The notes under the pieces are model-generated. The model had not been told where the DNA came from. It did no database searches and saw only the letters and a list, made by a program, of their open reading frames with translations. A stretch of 37,027 nt of DNA, taken from the NCBI GenBank assembly GCA_002482005.1, contig DLFD01000023.1:46477-83503 (forward strand), read 5' to 3'. The stretch comes from Lachnospiraceae bacterium UBA7729 (GTDB lineage: Bacteria; Bacillota; Clostridia; Lachnospirales; Lachnospiraceae). Shown in pieces: positions 1-8,143 of the stretch. Every line of letters starts with the position of its first letter. Within the stretch, counting starts at the first letter, position 1. The translations under genes and the position numbers were made by a program.

Positions 1-704
1 GTCTCTGGAGCCGGTGCCTCAGTCTCAGGAGCCGGTGCTTCGGTCTCAGGAGCATCAGCCGGGATCGTCTCGCTTCCGGAAGACTCAGCTTCCTTCTCTG
101 CCTCTTCCTCCGCTTCCTCATTCATCTGCTCGATGGTCTCTCCAGTCGGATAAGCTGTTTTCTTCTCAACGTAATCACTGGAGATATAGCCATACGTATC
201 GGCATCCAGTGCAACCTTCAGCCAATCGCCTTCATCGGCAACAACCTCTGCCTCGGCGCCCTCATCCAGAGTCGTGAACACTTCAGCGTTCTCGTCCGCC
301 TCTGTCCTTACATTCAGGGTAACAGCGTTATTGATCGCATAATTGTATGCAACCTCATCGGCGATCTTCTTTGCTTCGTCACCGGTCTTGATCAGCCATG
401 CAGCCGCATATCCCTCTACATCGCCGGACTTGATCTTGTACCATCCGTTCTCTTCCGCTTCTTCGATCTCTGCGGAATCATGATTTCTCAGGATCCCGAT
501 GACCTCGCCTGTATCGGTGCTCGGCTCCGTACGGACATTCACGTAGAATTCTTCATCACATTCTGCAAATCCCAGGGTACCGACTGCCTCTTCAGAAGCC
601 TTCTTCTCCTCTGGCATATCCTCCGCGAATGCAGTCATACTCCCTGAAAGGAGAAGACCTGCAGCAAAGCAGGCAGCGGAAACCTTTGCAAAACTCTTTT
701 TCAT
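1..704 (-). CDS. exported SH3-domain protein, C-terminus cut by the window edge
   Basis: The visible 234 residues begin with a signal peptide (KK, then a hydrophobic stretch ending TAFA at about residue 27). Two SH3-like modules follow: residues 40-105, with NVRTEPSTDTGEVIG and a GWYKIKSGDVEGYAAAWL core, and residues 120-185, with NVRTEADENAEVF and a WLKVALDADTYGYIS core. After an acidic linker the frame enters Pro/Glu/Thr repeats (PETEAPA) and runs out of the window still open. In Firmicutes such bacterial SH3 pairs usually target a cell-wall hydrolase domain, often NlpC/P60, but that part is not visible, so enzyme activity is only an inference. The ATG at 704 has a strong GGAGG 10 bases upstream. 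Confidence 0.85.
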   Translation of the reverse strand, partial: MKKSFAKVSAACFAAGLLLSGSMTAFAEDMPEEKKASEEAVGTLGFAECDEEFYVNVRTEPSTDTGEVIGILRNHDSAEIEEAEENGWYKIKSGDVEGYAAAWLIKTGDEAKKIADEVAYNYAINNAVTLNVRTEADENAEVFTTLDEGAEAEVVADEGDWLKVALDADTYGYISSDYVEKKTAYPTGETIEQMNEEAEEEAEKEAESSGSETIPADAPETEAPAPETEAPAPE

Positions 705-847
705 GTTACTTCTTACCTCCTGGCTCTGTTGATGGTCGTGTTCCATCCCCCGGTCGGGTTACTGCACATCAGCTTCTATGGAAAATACAGGAAACAGTGT
801 AACAAACAATTGTGTCCAGTTTGTGATTCTGTAACAATTTATTAAAG

Positions 848-876
848 AAAATAGCACATTTATCTTAACAGTGCAA
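848..876 (-). promoter_or_regulatory. candidate promoter of the SH3-domain gene
   Basis: On the minus strand TTGCAC (871-876) and TATTTT (848-853) are separated by 17 bases, about 140 bases before the start codon. The match to sigma-A consensus is moderate. The rest of the 350-base gap at 705-1054 holds a DnaA-box-like cluster (894-925) and the fructokinase terminator (975-1020), and no convincing gene. Confidence 0.4.
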
Positions 877-893
877 GTAATCTTTTCGACATC

Positions 894-925
894 TTTCCCA
901 CATCTTTCCCACACTCTTATCCACA
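894..925 (+). other. cluster of one perfect and two imperfect DnaA-box-like 9-mers
   Basis: TTATCCACA lies at 917-925 and TTTCCCACA lies at 894-902 and again at 905-913, giving spacings of 11 and 12 bases. The first is the canonical DnaA box; the other two differ from it at two positions. The cluster sits just upstream of the candidate -35 of the SH3-domain gene. No AT-rich unwinding region or dnaA/dnaN context is seen, so this is not called an origin. Confidence 0.4.
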
Positions 926-974
926 CAGAGGGTCCTCCATTCAGCCAGTCAGGCTTTTTTCCGTCCTCATGGTC

Positions 975-1020
975 AAAAAAACAGCCGGGATACGGTCCTG
1001 TCTGGCCATATCCCGGCTGT
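975..1020 (-). terminator. intrinsic terminator after fructokinase
   Basis: A 12-bp perfect stem (981-992 with 1009-1020, arm ACAGCCGGGATA) with a 16-base loop is followed on the minus strand by six T residues (975-980). It lies 35 bases past the fructokinase stop and closes the sucrose operon. Confidence 0.9.
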
Positions 1021-1054
1021 ATGTAACGAAATATCACATGCTGTAATATTTTAC

Positions 1055-2023
1055 TTAACTTCTTTCCCCGATCAGGGTCCTGATCTCATCTACCGTCGGC
1101 ATGACCTTCAGGGCTCCCTTCCGGGTCGTCACAAGAGATGCCGCGGCATTGCCCGTTGTAAGGAGTTCCTTCAGCTTCTCCTCATCGAATCCGTCCAGAC
1201 CATACTTCAGGACAAAGTGAAGAATAGACGCACAGAATGTATCGCCTGCTCCTGTGGTCTCAATGGTATTCTTCTGCAGGAACGGACCTGCCTCAACCTG
1301 CTTTCCCTTATAATATGCACGGCTTCCGTCTCTGCCCATGGTAATCAGTACCAGCGGGATCTGATACTTGTCGATCAGCATCTGAGCTCCCTTGTCGTAA
1401 TCATCGGTGCCGCACATGAACTCGACCTCATTGTCGGAGATCTTCAGCACATCACATCTTGAGAAACCGTATTCGATCTCTCTCTTCGCATCGTCAAGAG
1501 ATCTCCAGAGCGGCGGTCTCAGGTTCGGATCAAATGTGACGATATCGCCTGCTTCCTTCGCGACCTCGATCGCGTATCTGGTCGCCTCTCTGACTTCCGG
1601 ATCCGTGGAGGACAGGGTTCCGAAGTGGAAGATCCTTGAATCCCTGATCAGGTCCGTGTCTACCTCATCCTTTCTCAGCATCATGTCTGCACCCGGATTG
1701 CGGTAGAAAGAGAAATCACGGTCCCCGTTTTCAAATGTGTGAACGAAAGCCAGCGTCGTATGGATCTCCGGATCCACCTTCAGCCCACGGACATCGATCC
1801 CGACACTCTTCACTGCTTCGGTAAGCATCCTTCCGAACATGTCATCGCCGACCTTGCCGATGAATGCGGTCTTATGTCCGTAGTTCTGAAGCATGGACAG
1901 AACATTGCACGGTGCTCCGCCCGGATTTGCCTCCAGAAGCGGGTTGCCCTGGCCGCTCTTTCCATTCTCCGTAAAGTCGATCAGAAGTTCTCCTAACGCA
2001 GTAACGTCATATGTCTTTCCCAT
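1055..2023 (-). CDS. scrK: PfkB-family fructokinase
   Basis: This 322-residue ribokinase/PfkB-fold sugar kinase has the N-terminal GG motif (GGAPCNV, residues 35-41) and the C-terminal signature TTGAGDTFCAS, where D261 of GAGD is the expected catalytic base. The DPNLRPPLW stretch (about 165-173) is typical of fructokinases. It would phosphorylate fructose with ATP in the cytosol. It lies 64 bases downstream of an amylosucrase-like enzyme that releases fructose from sucrose, so the pair makes metabolic sense. The ATG at 2023 has AGGAGA 7 bases upstream; the frame stays open 18 codons further upstream without a better ribosome site. Fructose as substrate is inferred from motifs and context. Confidence 0.88.
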   Translation of the reverse strand: MGKTYDVTALGELLIDFTENGKSGQGNPLLEANPGGAPCNVLSMLQNYGHKTAFIGKVGDDMFGRMLTEAVKSVGIDVRGLKVDPEIHTTLAFVHTFENGDRDFSFYRNPGADMMLRKDEVDTDLIRDSRIFHFGTLSSTDPEVREATRYAIEVAKEAGDIVTFDPNLRPPLWRSLDDAKREIEYGFSRCDVLKISDNEVEFMCGTDDYDKGAQMLIDKYQIPLVLITMGRDGSRAYYKGKQVEAGPFLQKNTIETTGAGDTFCASILHFVLKYGLDGFDEEKLKELLTTGNAAASLVTTRKGALKVMPTVDEIRTLIGERS

Positions 2024-2087
2024 AATATTCTCCTTTTCCGGCATGTCGGATCCGGCAGCCTCCCGTACCTGACGCATCAGCCATGAT

Positions 2088-3950
2088 TCACTGGTCAGCT
2101 TTCTTCTCCAGATACCAGCGGAATCCGTACGGCTCCAGCTGATCTCCGAGTTCCTTCATGCTCTTTCCGGTAAAGAGATCGATATAATTCTCTGCCTCTT
2201 CATCCGGCAGCGTCCAGTAGTTCTGTGTGAACTCACTGAAGTTGAAATATGCCCGCAGATGCTGGTCCATTCCGATATAGCGCAGGATCCCGAGAACGGA
2301 TTTGCTTCCGGTCTCCAGAGTCTCAACTCCTGCCCTGCCGGAGAAGACATCGTACTTTGCCCTCATTCTCTCCATTCTGCGGAGCGTATCAAAGATACGC
2401 TTTGAGATCGGGTCCTTCTCCTCTACCTTCTCCCACGGGAACTTTCCTCTGTGAAGATATCTGGAATCCGCCTGCTTCTCCGGATCATCCTTGTAGGTAT
2501 AGTCGTTCAGCTGGCCGATCTCATCTCCGGAATAGATGACCGGAATGCCGCTCTGGGTGAACAGCCATGCATGGAGCATCTCGATGCAGGCAATTGCCTT
2601 CACGGTCTTTGCCTCATCCTTCTCATAGAGAGCCGCCTCCAGTCCGCAGAGGGACGCGGTGGTCCCGCAGAGTCTTGCATCCCCGAGTGTCGGATCATCG
2701 TTGTAGAGTTCTCCTCTGCTGTCGCTTCCGTTGTAATGTCCGGTAAAATAGTCGTTAAGATATTTCTTATGGGAAACCTGCTCGATCCCGAACTGCTTCA
2801 GCCAGTCATAGTCAAGTCCCCAGCCGATATCGTCATGACATCTCAGATAGTTCTGGAACACATAATCCTTCGGAAGTCCTGCTACCTGGTCAGCCTGTCT
2901 CTTCAGAAGCCCGACATCCCTGGTAGCGATCGTGTTCCAGGTGCTTGCCATGGTAGTAACATTGTAAAGGATGTGGCACTCCGGCTTCTCCACCGTTCCG
3001 AAGTAGGGAACGACCTTGGACGGTTCCATGACGACCTCGCCAAGCAGAAGGACGCTCGGGCAGACGATCTCGCTGATGATCCTCATCATGCGGACGATGG
3101 TATGGACCTGAGGGAGGTTGCGGCAGTTGGTGCCGAGCTGTTTCCAGATATACGGGACCGCATCCAGCCTCATGACATCGATCCCGCGGTTTGCAAGATA
3201 GAGCATGTTGGCAGTCATGTCATTGAAGACCATGCAGTTTCCGTAATTCAGGTCCCACTGATACGGATAGAATGTCGTCATGACTACCTGACTGCAGTCA
3301 TCCAGCCATGTGAAATTGCCCGGAGCCGTAGTCGGGAATACTTCCGGCATCGTCCTCTCATACTGATTCGGGATATCCCAGTTGTCATAGAAAAAATAAC
3401 GTGATCTTGCAGCTGGATCCCCCTGCCTTGCCAGTTTTGCCCAGATATGGTCTTCGCTGGTATGGTTCATGACAAAATCGAGTGCGACGGAGATCCCTGC
3501 CTTGTGGCAGTCTTCCGTGAGTTCCTCAAGGTCTTCCATCGTTCCGAGTTCCGGCTTTACCTTTCGGAAGTCGGCAACTGCGTATCCGCCGTCGTCGCGT
3601 CCCTTCGGGCTGTCAAGCAGCGGCATCAGATGAAGGTAGTTGACGCCGCATTTCCTGATATAATCAAGTCTGCTCCGCACACCCTGAAGGGTTCCGCCGA
3701 ACAGATTCGAATACATCATCATTCCAAGAAGGTTGTTGCCCTTGTACCAGTCCGGATTCTTTTCCCTCTTCCGGTCCAGCCTCTTCAGCGATGCCTTTCT
3801 TTCGGAATAATAATCCCACATAGCAGCCGTCAGCCAGTCAAGAGCCTGGTAATCTTCCCCGTAAAGGGAAAAATACAGCCACTTCAGTTCATCATAGCGC
3901 GGATCAAAGCGCTTCCGGAACTCCTTGTTCCAGCCAGATTCATCGAACAT
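2088..3950 (-). CDS. amylosucrase-like glycoside hydrolase family 13 enzyme
   Basis: The 620 residues carry all core GH13 motifs in order: a DFVMNHTSEDHIW segment (about 158-170), RLDAVPYIWKQLGT with nucleophile D263, LLGEVV with acid/base E305, and RCHDDIGW with transition-state D373. The IWKQ-GT and HDDIGW contexts, the DGGYAV segment and the long helical N-terminus match amylosucrase (subfamily 4; the Neisseria enzyme has 636 residues) better than sucrose phosphorylase. Amylosucrase moves glucose from sucrose onto an alpha-glucan and frees fructose, which the downstream kinase would trap. No signal peptide is seen, so it is cytosolic. The start ATG follows a GGGAGAGA site. Transferase versus hydrolase preference cannot be read from sequence. 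Confidence 0.88.
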   Translation of the reverse strand: MFDESGWNKEFRKRFDPRYDELKWLYFSLYGEDYQALDWLTAAMWDYYSERKASLKRLDRKREKNPDWYKGNNLLGMMMYSNLFGGTLQGVRSRLDYIRKCGVNYLHLMPLLDSPKGRDDGGYAVADFRKVKPELGTMEDLEELTEDCHKAGISVALDFVMNHTSEDHIWAKLARQGDPAARSRYFFYDNWDIPNQYERTMPEVFPTTAPGNFTWLDDCSQVVMTTFYPYQWDLNYGNCMVFNDMTANMLYLANRGIDVMRLDAVPYIWKQLGTNCRNLPQVHTIVRMMRIISEIVCPSVLLLGEVVMEPSKVVPYFGTVEKPECHILYNVTTMASTWNTIATRDVGLLKRQADQVAGLPKDYVFQNYLRCHDDIGWGLDYDWLKQFGIEQVSHKKYLNDYFTGHYNGSDSRGELYNDDPTLGDARLCGTTASLCGLEAALYEKDEAKTVKAIACIEMLHAWLFTQSGIPVIYSGDEIGQLNDYTYKDDPEKQADSRYLHRGKFPWEKVEEKDPISKRIFDTLRRMERMRAKYDVFSGRAGVETLETGSKSVLGILRYIGMDQHLRAYFNFSEFTQNYWTLPDEEAENYIDLFTGKSMKELGDQLEPYGFRWYLEKKADQ

Positions 3951-4009
3951 TCTTGTCTCTCCCGATCAATATGAAAAACGGTTACCTGCCTCCGCAAAAA
4001 AGCGCAAAG

Positions 4010-4065
4010 AAAAAACCGCAGAATCAGCGCGAACGCACCTACTGTACGTCCCGCTGCGCCCGCGG
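4010..4065 (-). promoter_or_regulatory. terminator-like hairpin in the amylosucrase leader (possible attenuator)
   Basis: In the roughly 205-nt leader, CCGCGG and CGCTG on one arm (4052-4065) pair with CAGCG and CCGC on the other (4016-4029) around a 5-nt internal loop, and six T residues follow on the minus strand (4010-4015). The stem is interrupted, so it may be weak or conditional. The rest of the 3951-4321 gap holds the promoter and operator and no gene. Confidence 0.35.
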
Positions 4066-4162
4066 CTCTGCTTCGTCCCTTCCCGGATCCGAAACATACT
4101 TTCCTGTGCTTTTCATACATCAGCCTGCATCTCCGGGAACCTCCCGGTTTTCGCTGTTTACA

Positions 4163-4191
4163 ATTTAGCACTGCGTGAAATGTATGTCAAT
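4163..4191 (-). promoter_or_regulatory. sigma-A promoter of the amylosucrase-fructokinase operon
   Basis: On the minus strand a consensus TTGACA (4186-4191) stands 17 bases before TAAATT (4163-4168). The predicted start is near 4156, leaving a leader of about 205 nt before the amylosucrase ATG. Confidence 0.8.
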
Positions 4192-4201
4192 CGTTTAACA
4201 T
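4186..4201. promoter_or_regulatory. LacI-family operator over the -35 box
   Basis: TGTCAATCGTTTAACA is a 16-bp imperfect palindrome with 12 of 16 positions symmetric and a central CG, the form typical of LacI/GalR-family operators. Its left half is the -35 hexamer, so a bound repressor would block RNA polymerase. The adjacent lacI-type gene (4322-5299) is the obvious candidate. Confidence 0.65.
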
Positions 4202-4321
4202 GTTTGATAATGTATTTCGTAATAATAGACAGTTTTAGCATTCCCGGTATATGCACGTTAACGGAAATGTTCCCTGCGCAGTGCTCTGCCCTGGAGCTGT
4301 CCCATGCAGAATTCCTCTTTG

Positions 4322-5299
4322 TCACGTAGTCCCTCTTCTCACCAGAGAGACATGGAAGACAGACCTGGATGGAACAGATTCTCCGCTGTTCTTCTTATCG
4401 ATCAGTTCAATGCAGGCTTTTGCCATCTCCTTTACAGGCTGGCGGATCGTCGTGATCTTCGGCGATGTGAGAACTGCCGGAAGGACATCGTCGAATCCCA
4501 CGATCTTCAGACGCCCCGGCACATCGATTCCGAGGACCGATGCAGCCTGGATCGCCTCTGCTGCAATGACATCACTGCCGCAGAACAGGCCGTCTGTGCA
4601 GGGATGCTCTTTCAGAAAGGATATGATCTCCGGGCAGTACTGTACGTCCAGCATCCTGTCTGCCTCAAACAGATAAGTTTCCGGGGAGATCCCATACTGC
4701 CTGCATACATTCAGAAAACCGTCTTTCCTCATGTCGGCGGGCATTCCGACTCTTGAGCGGCCGCACAGATATGCCGGCCTTCTGCAGCCTCTTTCGATCA
4801 GTTCCTTCGCTGCAAGACCGCCGCCTTCCTCATTGTCGCAGAGGACACAGGCATCGCTGGAATCGAGATACCTCTCATAGCTGATCAGCGGAAATCCCAG
4901 ATTGCTGAATGTCTCCGTCCTGACCGAATCTGAACAGATGATAAGGCCGGCGACACGATTGCTCCTGCACGCCTCGACGAATTTCTTCTCCTGGTCAGGG
5001 ATCCCATATGCACAGAAAAGCAGGATCTTATAAGCTCTTTCATAAGCTGACCTCTCCAGACAGCTGATCAGTCTTGCAAAATAAGGATGCTCGATGCTCG
5101 GCATGATCAGGCCGATCGTGCTGGTCCGCTGCCTGGAAAGGGATCTGGCCACCTCATTCGGCTGGTAGTCCAGCTTCTGCATGGCAGCCCTTACATTCGC
5201 TCTCGTCTCCGCACTGATATATCCTCTGTTGTTCAGGACCCTCGACACCGTTCCGACGGAGAGGCCGACTTCCCTCGCGACATCTTTCAGCGTAGCCAT
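4322..5299 (-). CDS. LacI-family transcriptional regulator of the sucrose genes
   Basis: The 325-residue protein starts with a LacI helix-turn-helix (TLKDVAREVGLSVGTVSRVL, residues 3-22) and hinge region (YQPNEVARSL), followed by a periplasmic-binding-protein-like effector domain ending in a segment with FDDVLPAVLTSP and TIRQPV. The ATG at 5299 has a strong AGGAGG 7 bases upstream. It lies directly upstream of the amylosucrase-fructokinase operon but has its own promoter. A CG-centred operator overlaps the -35 of that operon, so repression of it is likely; the effector (sucrose, fructose or a phosphate) is unknown. Its own -35 region shares a half-operator, which hints at autoregulation. Confidence 0.88.
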   Translation of the reverse strand: MATLKDVAREVGLSVGTVSRVLNNRGYISAETRANVRAAMQKLDYQPNEVARSLSRQRTSTIGLIMPSIEHPYFARLISCLERSAYERAYKILLFCAYGIPDQEKKFVEACRSNRVAGLIICSDSVRTETFSNLGFPLISYERYLDSSDACVLCDNEEGGGLAAKELIERGCRRPAYLCGRSRVGMPADMRKDGFLNVCRQYGISPETYLFEADRMLDVQYCPEIISFLKEHPCTDGLFCGSDVIAAEAIQAASVLGIDVPGRLKIVGFDDVLPAVLTSPKITTIRQPVKEMAKACIELIDKKNSGESVPSRSVFHVSLVRRGTT

Positions 5300-5350
5300 C
5301 TTCTTCCTCCTGCTTCCGGAACACAATTGAACATGTCACCCGATGAACAT

Positions 5351-5379
5351 ATACTATCGCGGCATGATCAGGGTGTCAA
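5351..5379 (-). promoter_or_regulatory. promoter of the sucrose lacI-type gene
   Basis: TTGACA (5374-5379) and TAGTAT (5351-5356) are 17 bases apart on the minus strand, about 52 bases before the lacI-type ATG. The nine bases CGATTGACA spanning its -35 are identical to those at the amylosucrase promoter. Confidence 0.7.
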
Positions 5380-5398
5380 TCGCAACCTCTCATGCAGA

Positions 5399-5433
5399 AG
5401 AAAAAGGCCCTGCGATGCGTCAGCACATATCGC
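5399..5433 (-). terminator. possible terminator of the thiamine uptake operon
   Basis: GCGAT (5412-5416) can pair with ATCGC (5429-5433), and a five-base T run with further pyrimidines follows on the minus strand. The stem is short. It lies about 60 bases past the ABC ATPase stop. Confidence 0.35.
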
Positions 5434-5491
5434 GCCTCCGCACAGCAGAGTCTTTGCCAGTTCCATTTCTCCGTTCCGGCTGATCAGGAAG

Positions 5492-6250
5492 TCAGATCCC
5501 GAAGGAGCCGGGGCCGAGATCAGAGATGATCTTTTTCTTATATTCCAGGAACTCTCCGGTCAGACTAAAGTCCTTTCTTCTCGGCCTCTTTTCCGCTATG
5601 ACGATCTCATCGGTGATCCTGCCTGGCTTCCCGCAAAGAATGTAGATCCTGTCAGAAAGGATGATCGCTTCATCGATATCGTGCGTGATGAAGAGGGTCG
5701 AAAGCTCGATCTTCTGCATGAGATCCAGATACCACTCGTGGATCGCACTCTTGGTGATCGTATCGAGTGCGCTGAACGGTTCATCGAGAAGGGCAACCCC
5801 TTCCGAAGACAGGTAAGTACGGAGCAAAGCCGCCCTCTGCCTCATACCGCCGGACAGCTGGGCCGGATACTGGTCCTCCGTTCCTGCAAGGCCAAACTGT
5901 TCAAAGTAAGGAGCTGCCTTCTCTTCTGCCTGTTTCTTCTTCATTCCGCGGATCTGAAGAGGGAGGGACACGTTGTCGATGATCCGCTTGTAGGGAAGCA
6001 TCAGATCCTTCTGAAGCATGTAGCTGATCTTGCCCGGCTGTCCAGTGATCTCACGGCCGTTCAGAACGACCTTCCCCTCATCCGGCATATTCAGCCCAGA
6101 CAGGATATGAAACAGGGTCGTCTTACCGACTCCGCTCACCCCGAGCAGACAGACGATCTCATGCCTGTCAAGGTGAACATTGATGTCGGAGATGATCGTC
6201 CGGCTGCCATATGATCTTGTGATATGTTCGGCGCTTAGAACTGTATCCAT
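5492..6250 (-). CDS. thiZ: ABC transporter ATPase, thiamine-precursor uptake (ThiZ-type)
   Basis: This 252-residue nucleotide-binding subunit has Walker A GVSGVGKT (about 38-45), a Q-loop in YMLQKDL, signature LSGGMRQR, Walker B VALLDEPFSALD and the switch histidine in ITHDIDEA. The family is the nitrate/sulfonate/taurine-like importer group, which includes ThiZ. It would energise the membrane subunit encoded two genes upstream. It starts only 5 bases after the binding-protein stop and is the last gene of the TPP-riboswitch operon. The specificity assignment rests on the riboswitch and on the neighbouring THI5-like binding protein. Confidence 0.85.
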   Translation of the reverse strand: MDTVLSAEHITRSYGSRTIISDINVHLDRHEIVCLLGVSGVGKTTLFHILSGLNMPDEGKVVLNGREITGQPGKISYMLQKDLMLPYKRIIDNVSLPLQIRGMKKKQAEEKAAPYFEQFGLAGTEDQYPAQLSGGMRQRAALLRTYLSSEGVALLDEPFSALDTITKSAIHEWYLDLMQKIELSTLFITHDIDEAIILSDRIYILCGKPGRITDEIVIAEKRPRRKDFSLTGEFLEYKKKIISDLGPGSFGI

Positions 6251-6255
6251 GAGAG

Positions 6256-7296
6256 TTACTTCTCCGGCAGATAGTCATTCGTGAAGCCGATACCGGTCAG
6301 GTCCTTCTCGATCAGCTTGTTGTCGTAAAGCCACTTGTAGAATCCGTTCCATCTTTCTGCATCGATATAGCCCCACTGCGGAGCGTCCGCGATATACTGG
6401 TCTGCCATGTATTCCTGACTCTTCTTCACCAGCTCCTTTGCCCCATCCAGGGAATGGGTATCATCGGCATCGATCAGGATCTGGGCAGCCTCGTCCGGAT
6501 TCTCTGCCGCATACTCATATCCTTTGGAGGTCGCGGCCAGGAACGCTTTCGCTGCATCTGCATGGTCCTTCAGGAAATCATCGTTCGCGAGGATGATCGG
6601 GGTATAGTAATCGAAAGTCGGCTCGATATCCTTGAAGTAATAGAAATCGACCGGAACGCCCTCGATGTCTGCGTTCAATCCGCCCCATCCGTAGAAGACC
6701 CAGATGGCATCGGTCTGCTTTGCGGCAAGCGCCGCCGGTTCATCCGTGATATCATTCGGGATCAGCTTCACCTTATCGAAATTTCCGCCGTCTTTCTCGA
6801 CGATGTACTTCATCATGGCCAGCTCGGTCGGAAGATTGTAGGTGGAATACTCATGGCCCTCAAGCCCCTTCGGGGTATCAAGCCCCTCCCCCTTTCGGCT
6901 CATGATACCGGAAGTATTGTGCTGAAGGATCGCGGCAACAGCAGTTACCGGAAGCGGATCGTCGACCGTCCATGCTCCGGTGACATAATCCTGAGCATCA
7001 ACTGCAAACTGAGCCTGCCCGGATGCACACATCTGGGTAGCCCCGTTTTCCGGCGGCTGCACAACCGTGACGTCAAGTCCTGCTTCCTCATAGAACCCTT
7101 TTGCCTGAGCTACATATACGCCCGTATGGTTGGTGTTCGGAGTCCAGTCAAGACAGAACGTGATCTTTCCTGCATCACCGAAATCCTTTGCCGCCCCGGC
7201 AGCAGTCTCCGTCTCTGCAGCCATAGCCGCGGAGGACATCATCATCGCTGCTGCAGAAGCCGCAGCAAGTACCTTTGTCATCTTACCGTAATTCAT
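6256..7296 (-). CDS. thiY: NMT1/THI5-like substrate-binding protein, pyrimidine-precursor uptake (ThiY-type)
   Basis: The mature N-terminus carries the LDWTPNTNHTGVYVAQ signature of the THI5/ThiY family, which binds hydroxymethylpyrimidine or formylaminopyrimidine precursors of thiamine. The protein has 346 residues. A signal peptide (residues 1-27, ending AAMA) is followed by a Glu/Thr/Ala linker. No lipobox cysteine is visible, which is unusual for a Gram-positive binding protein that must stay at the membrane. The ATG at 7296 is preferred over one seven codons upstream because AAAGGAG lies just before it. The gene sits between permease and ATPase in the riboswitch operon. Confidence 0.88.
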   Translation of the reverse strand: MNYGKMTKVLAAASAAAMMMSSAAMAAETETAAGAAKDFGDAGKITFCLDWTPNTNHTGVYVAQAKGFYEEAGLDVTVVQPPENGATQMCASGQAQFAVDAQDYVTGAWTVDDPLPVTAVAAILQHNTSGIMSRKGEGLDTPKGLEGHEYSTYNLPTELAMMKYIVEKDGGNFDKVKLIPNDITDEPAALAAKQTDAIWVFYGWGGLNADIEGVPVDFYYFKDIEPTFDYYTPIILANDDFLKDHADAAKAFLAATSKGYEYAAENPDEAAQILIDADDTHSLDGAKELVKKSQEYMADQYIADAPQWGYIDAERWNGFYKWLYDNKLIEKDLTGIGFTNDYLPEK

Positions 7297-7306
7297 ACTG
7301 TCTCCT

Positions 7307-8122
7307 TTACTTTTCATGCTCTCTGATATGCTCCCAGGGCATGACCGCCCTGCGAAGCAGGTTTACCAATGCGATCAGCAGAAGCGAGATGATCACGATC
7401 AGGATGATGACCGCGAACATCTTGTCGAAGGAATACGCCTTCCTGACTCTTGTCATATACACGCCAAGTCCCTTGAAGCCGCCCAGCCACTCGGCGACCA
7501 CCGCTCCTACTACCGAATAGGATGCGGAGATCTTCAGTCCCGAGAAGAACTGGCCGAGCGCCGAAGGGAACTTGATCTGAAGGAAGATCTGCTTTCTGGT
7601 CGCTCCCATGGACCTTAACAGATCGATGGCATCTTTATCAGCCTCGGCGAAACCATCCAGAAGTCCGACTGCGATCGGGAAAAATGTGGATATCACAACC
7701 AGAGTGATCTTCGGAGCCATTCCGAAGCCCATCCACAGGACCAGGATCGGGGCAATCGCCACCGTGGGGATCGTCTGGGTGATGACCATGACCGGGTACA
7801 GGGCCCTGTAGCAGGTCCGGAAACGGTCCATCAGGATCGCCATGACGATCGCAAGAGCAATACCGATCAGAAGTCCAAGCGCTGCCTCAAGAAGCGAGAC
7901 GCTGCTGTGGTACATCAAAGTCGGAAAGTCGGTTACAAAAGCCTTCACGACCGCGACCGGAGACGGAAGCATGTAGCCCGGAACGATCCCGCCCTCCGTC
8001 AGTCCCATCCAGATCAGGACGATGACGATCATATTGATGACCGCCGGGGCATGTTTCTGAAAACTGCTATCCTCTTCTGCCTGCTTTCCTTTCCTGATAA
8101 AGCCGCTATCCCCGCTGTTCAT
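7307..8122 (-). CDS. thiX: ABC transporter permease, thiamine-precursor uptake (ThiX-type)
   Basis: The 271-residue protein has an N-terminal membrane anchor (about 27-47) and roughly five further membrane spans in the binding-protein-dependent permease fold. The EAA-type coupling loop is visible in the GATRKQIFLQIKFPSALGQF segment, which docks on the ATPase. It would form the membrane channel of the ThiXYZ importer. Its ATG at 8122 follows a GGAGAGAGG site and lies 21 bases after the thiamine-binding gene; its stop is 10 bases before the binding-protein start. Spacing throughout suggests one transcript. Confidence 0.87.
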   Translation of the reverse strand: MNSGDSGFIRKGKQAEEDSSFQKHAPAVINMIVIVLIWMGLTEGGIVPGYMLPSPVAVVKAFVTDFPTLMYHSSVSLLEAALGLLIGIALAIVMAILMDRFRTCYRALYPVMVITQTIPTVAIAPILVLWMGFGMAPKITLVVISTFFPIAVGLLDGFAEADKDAIDLLRSMGATRKQIFLQIKFPSALGQFFSGLKISASYSVVGAVVAEWLGGFKGLGVYMTRVRKAYSFDKMFAVIILIVIISLLLIALVNLLRRAVMPWEHIREHEK

Positions 8123-8143
8123 GGGACCTCTCTCCTGTCAAAA

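Noticed and set aside
894..925. A replication origin at the DnaA-box-like cluster
   Set aside because: Only one perfect box, no unwinding element and no dnaA/dnaN/gyrase context.
759..1037. Open frame of 92 codons on the minus strand after fructokinase
   Set aside because: It runs through the fructokinase terminator hairpin and the AT-rich promoter region, has no ribosome site and no recognisable domain.
2451..3404. 317-codon open frame antisense to the amylosucrase-like gene
   Set aside because: The minus-strand gene has intact catalytic motifs; the antisense frame is a codon-bias shadow without a domain.
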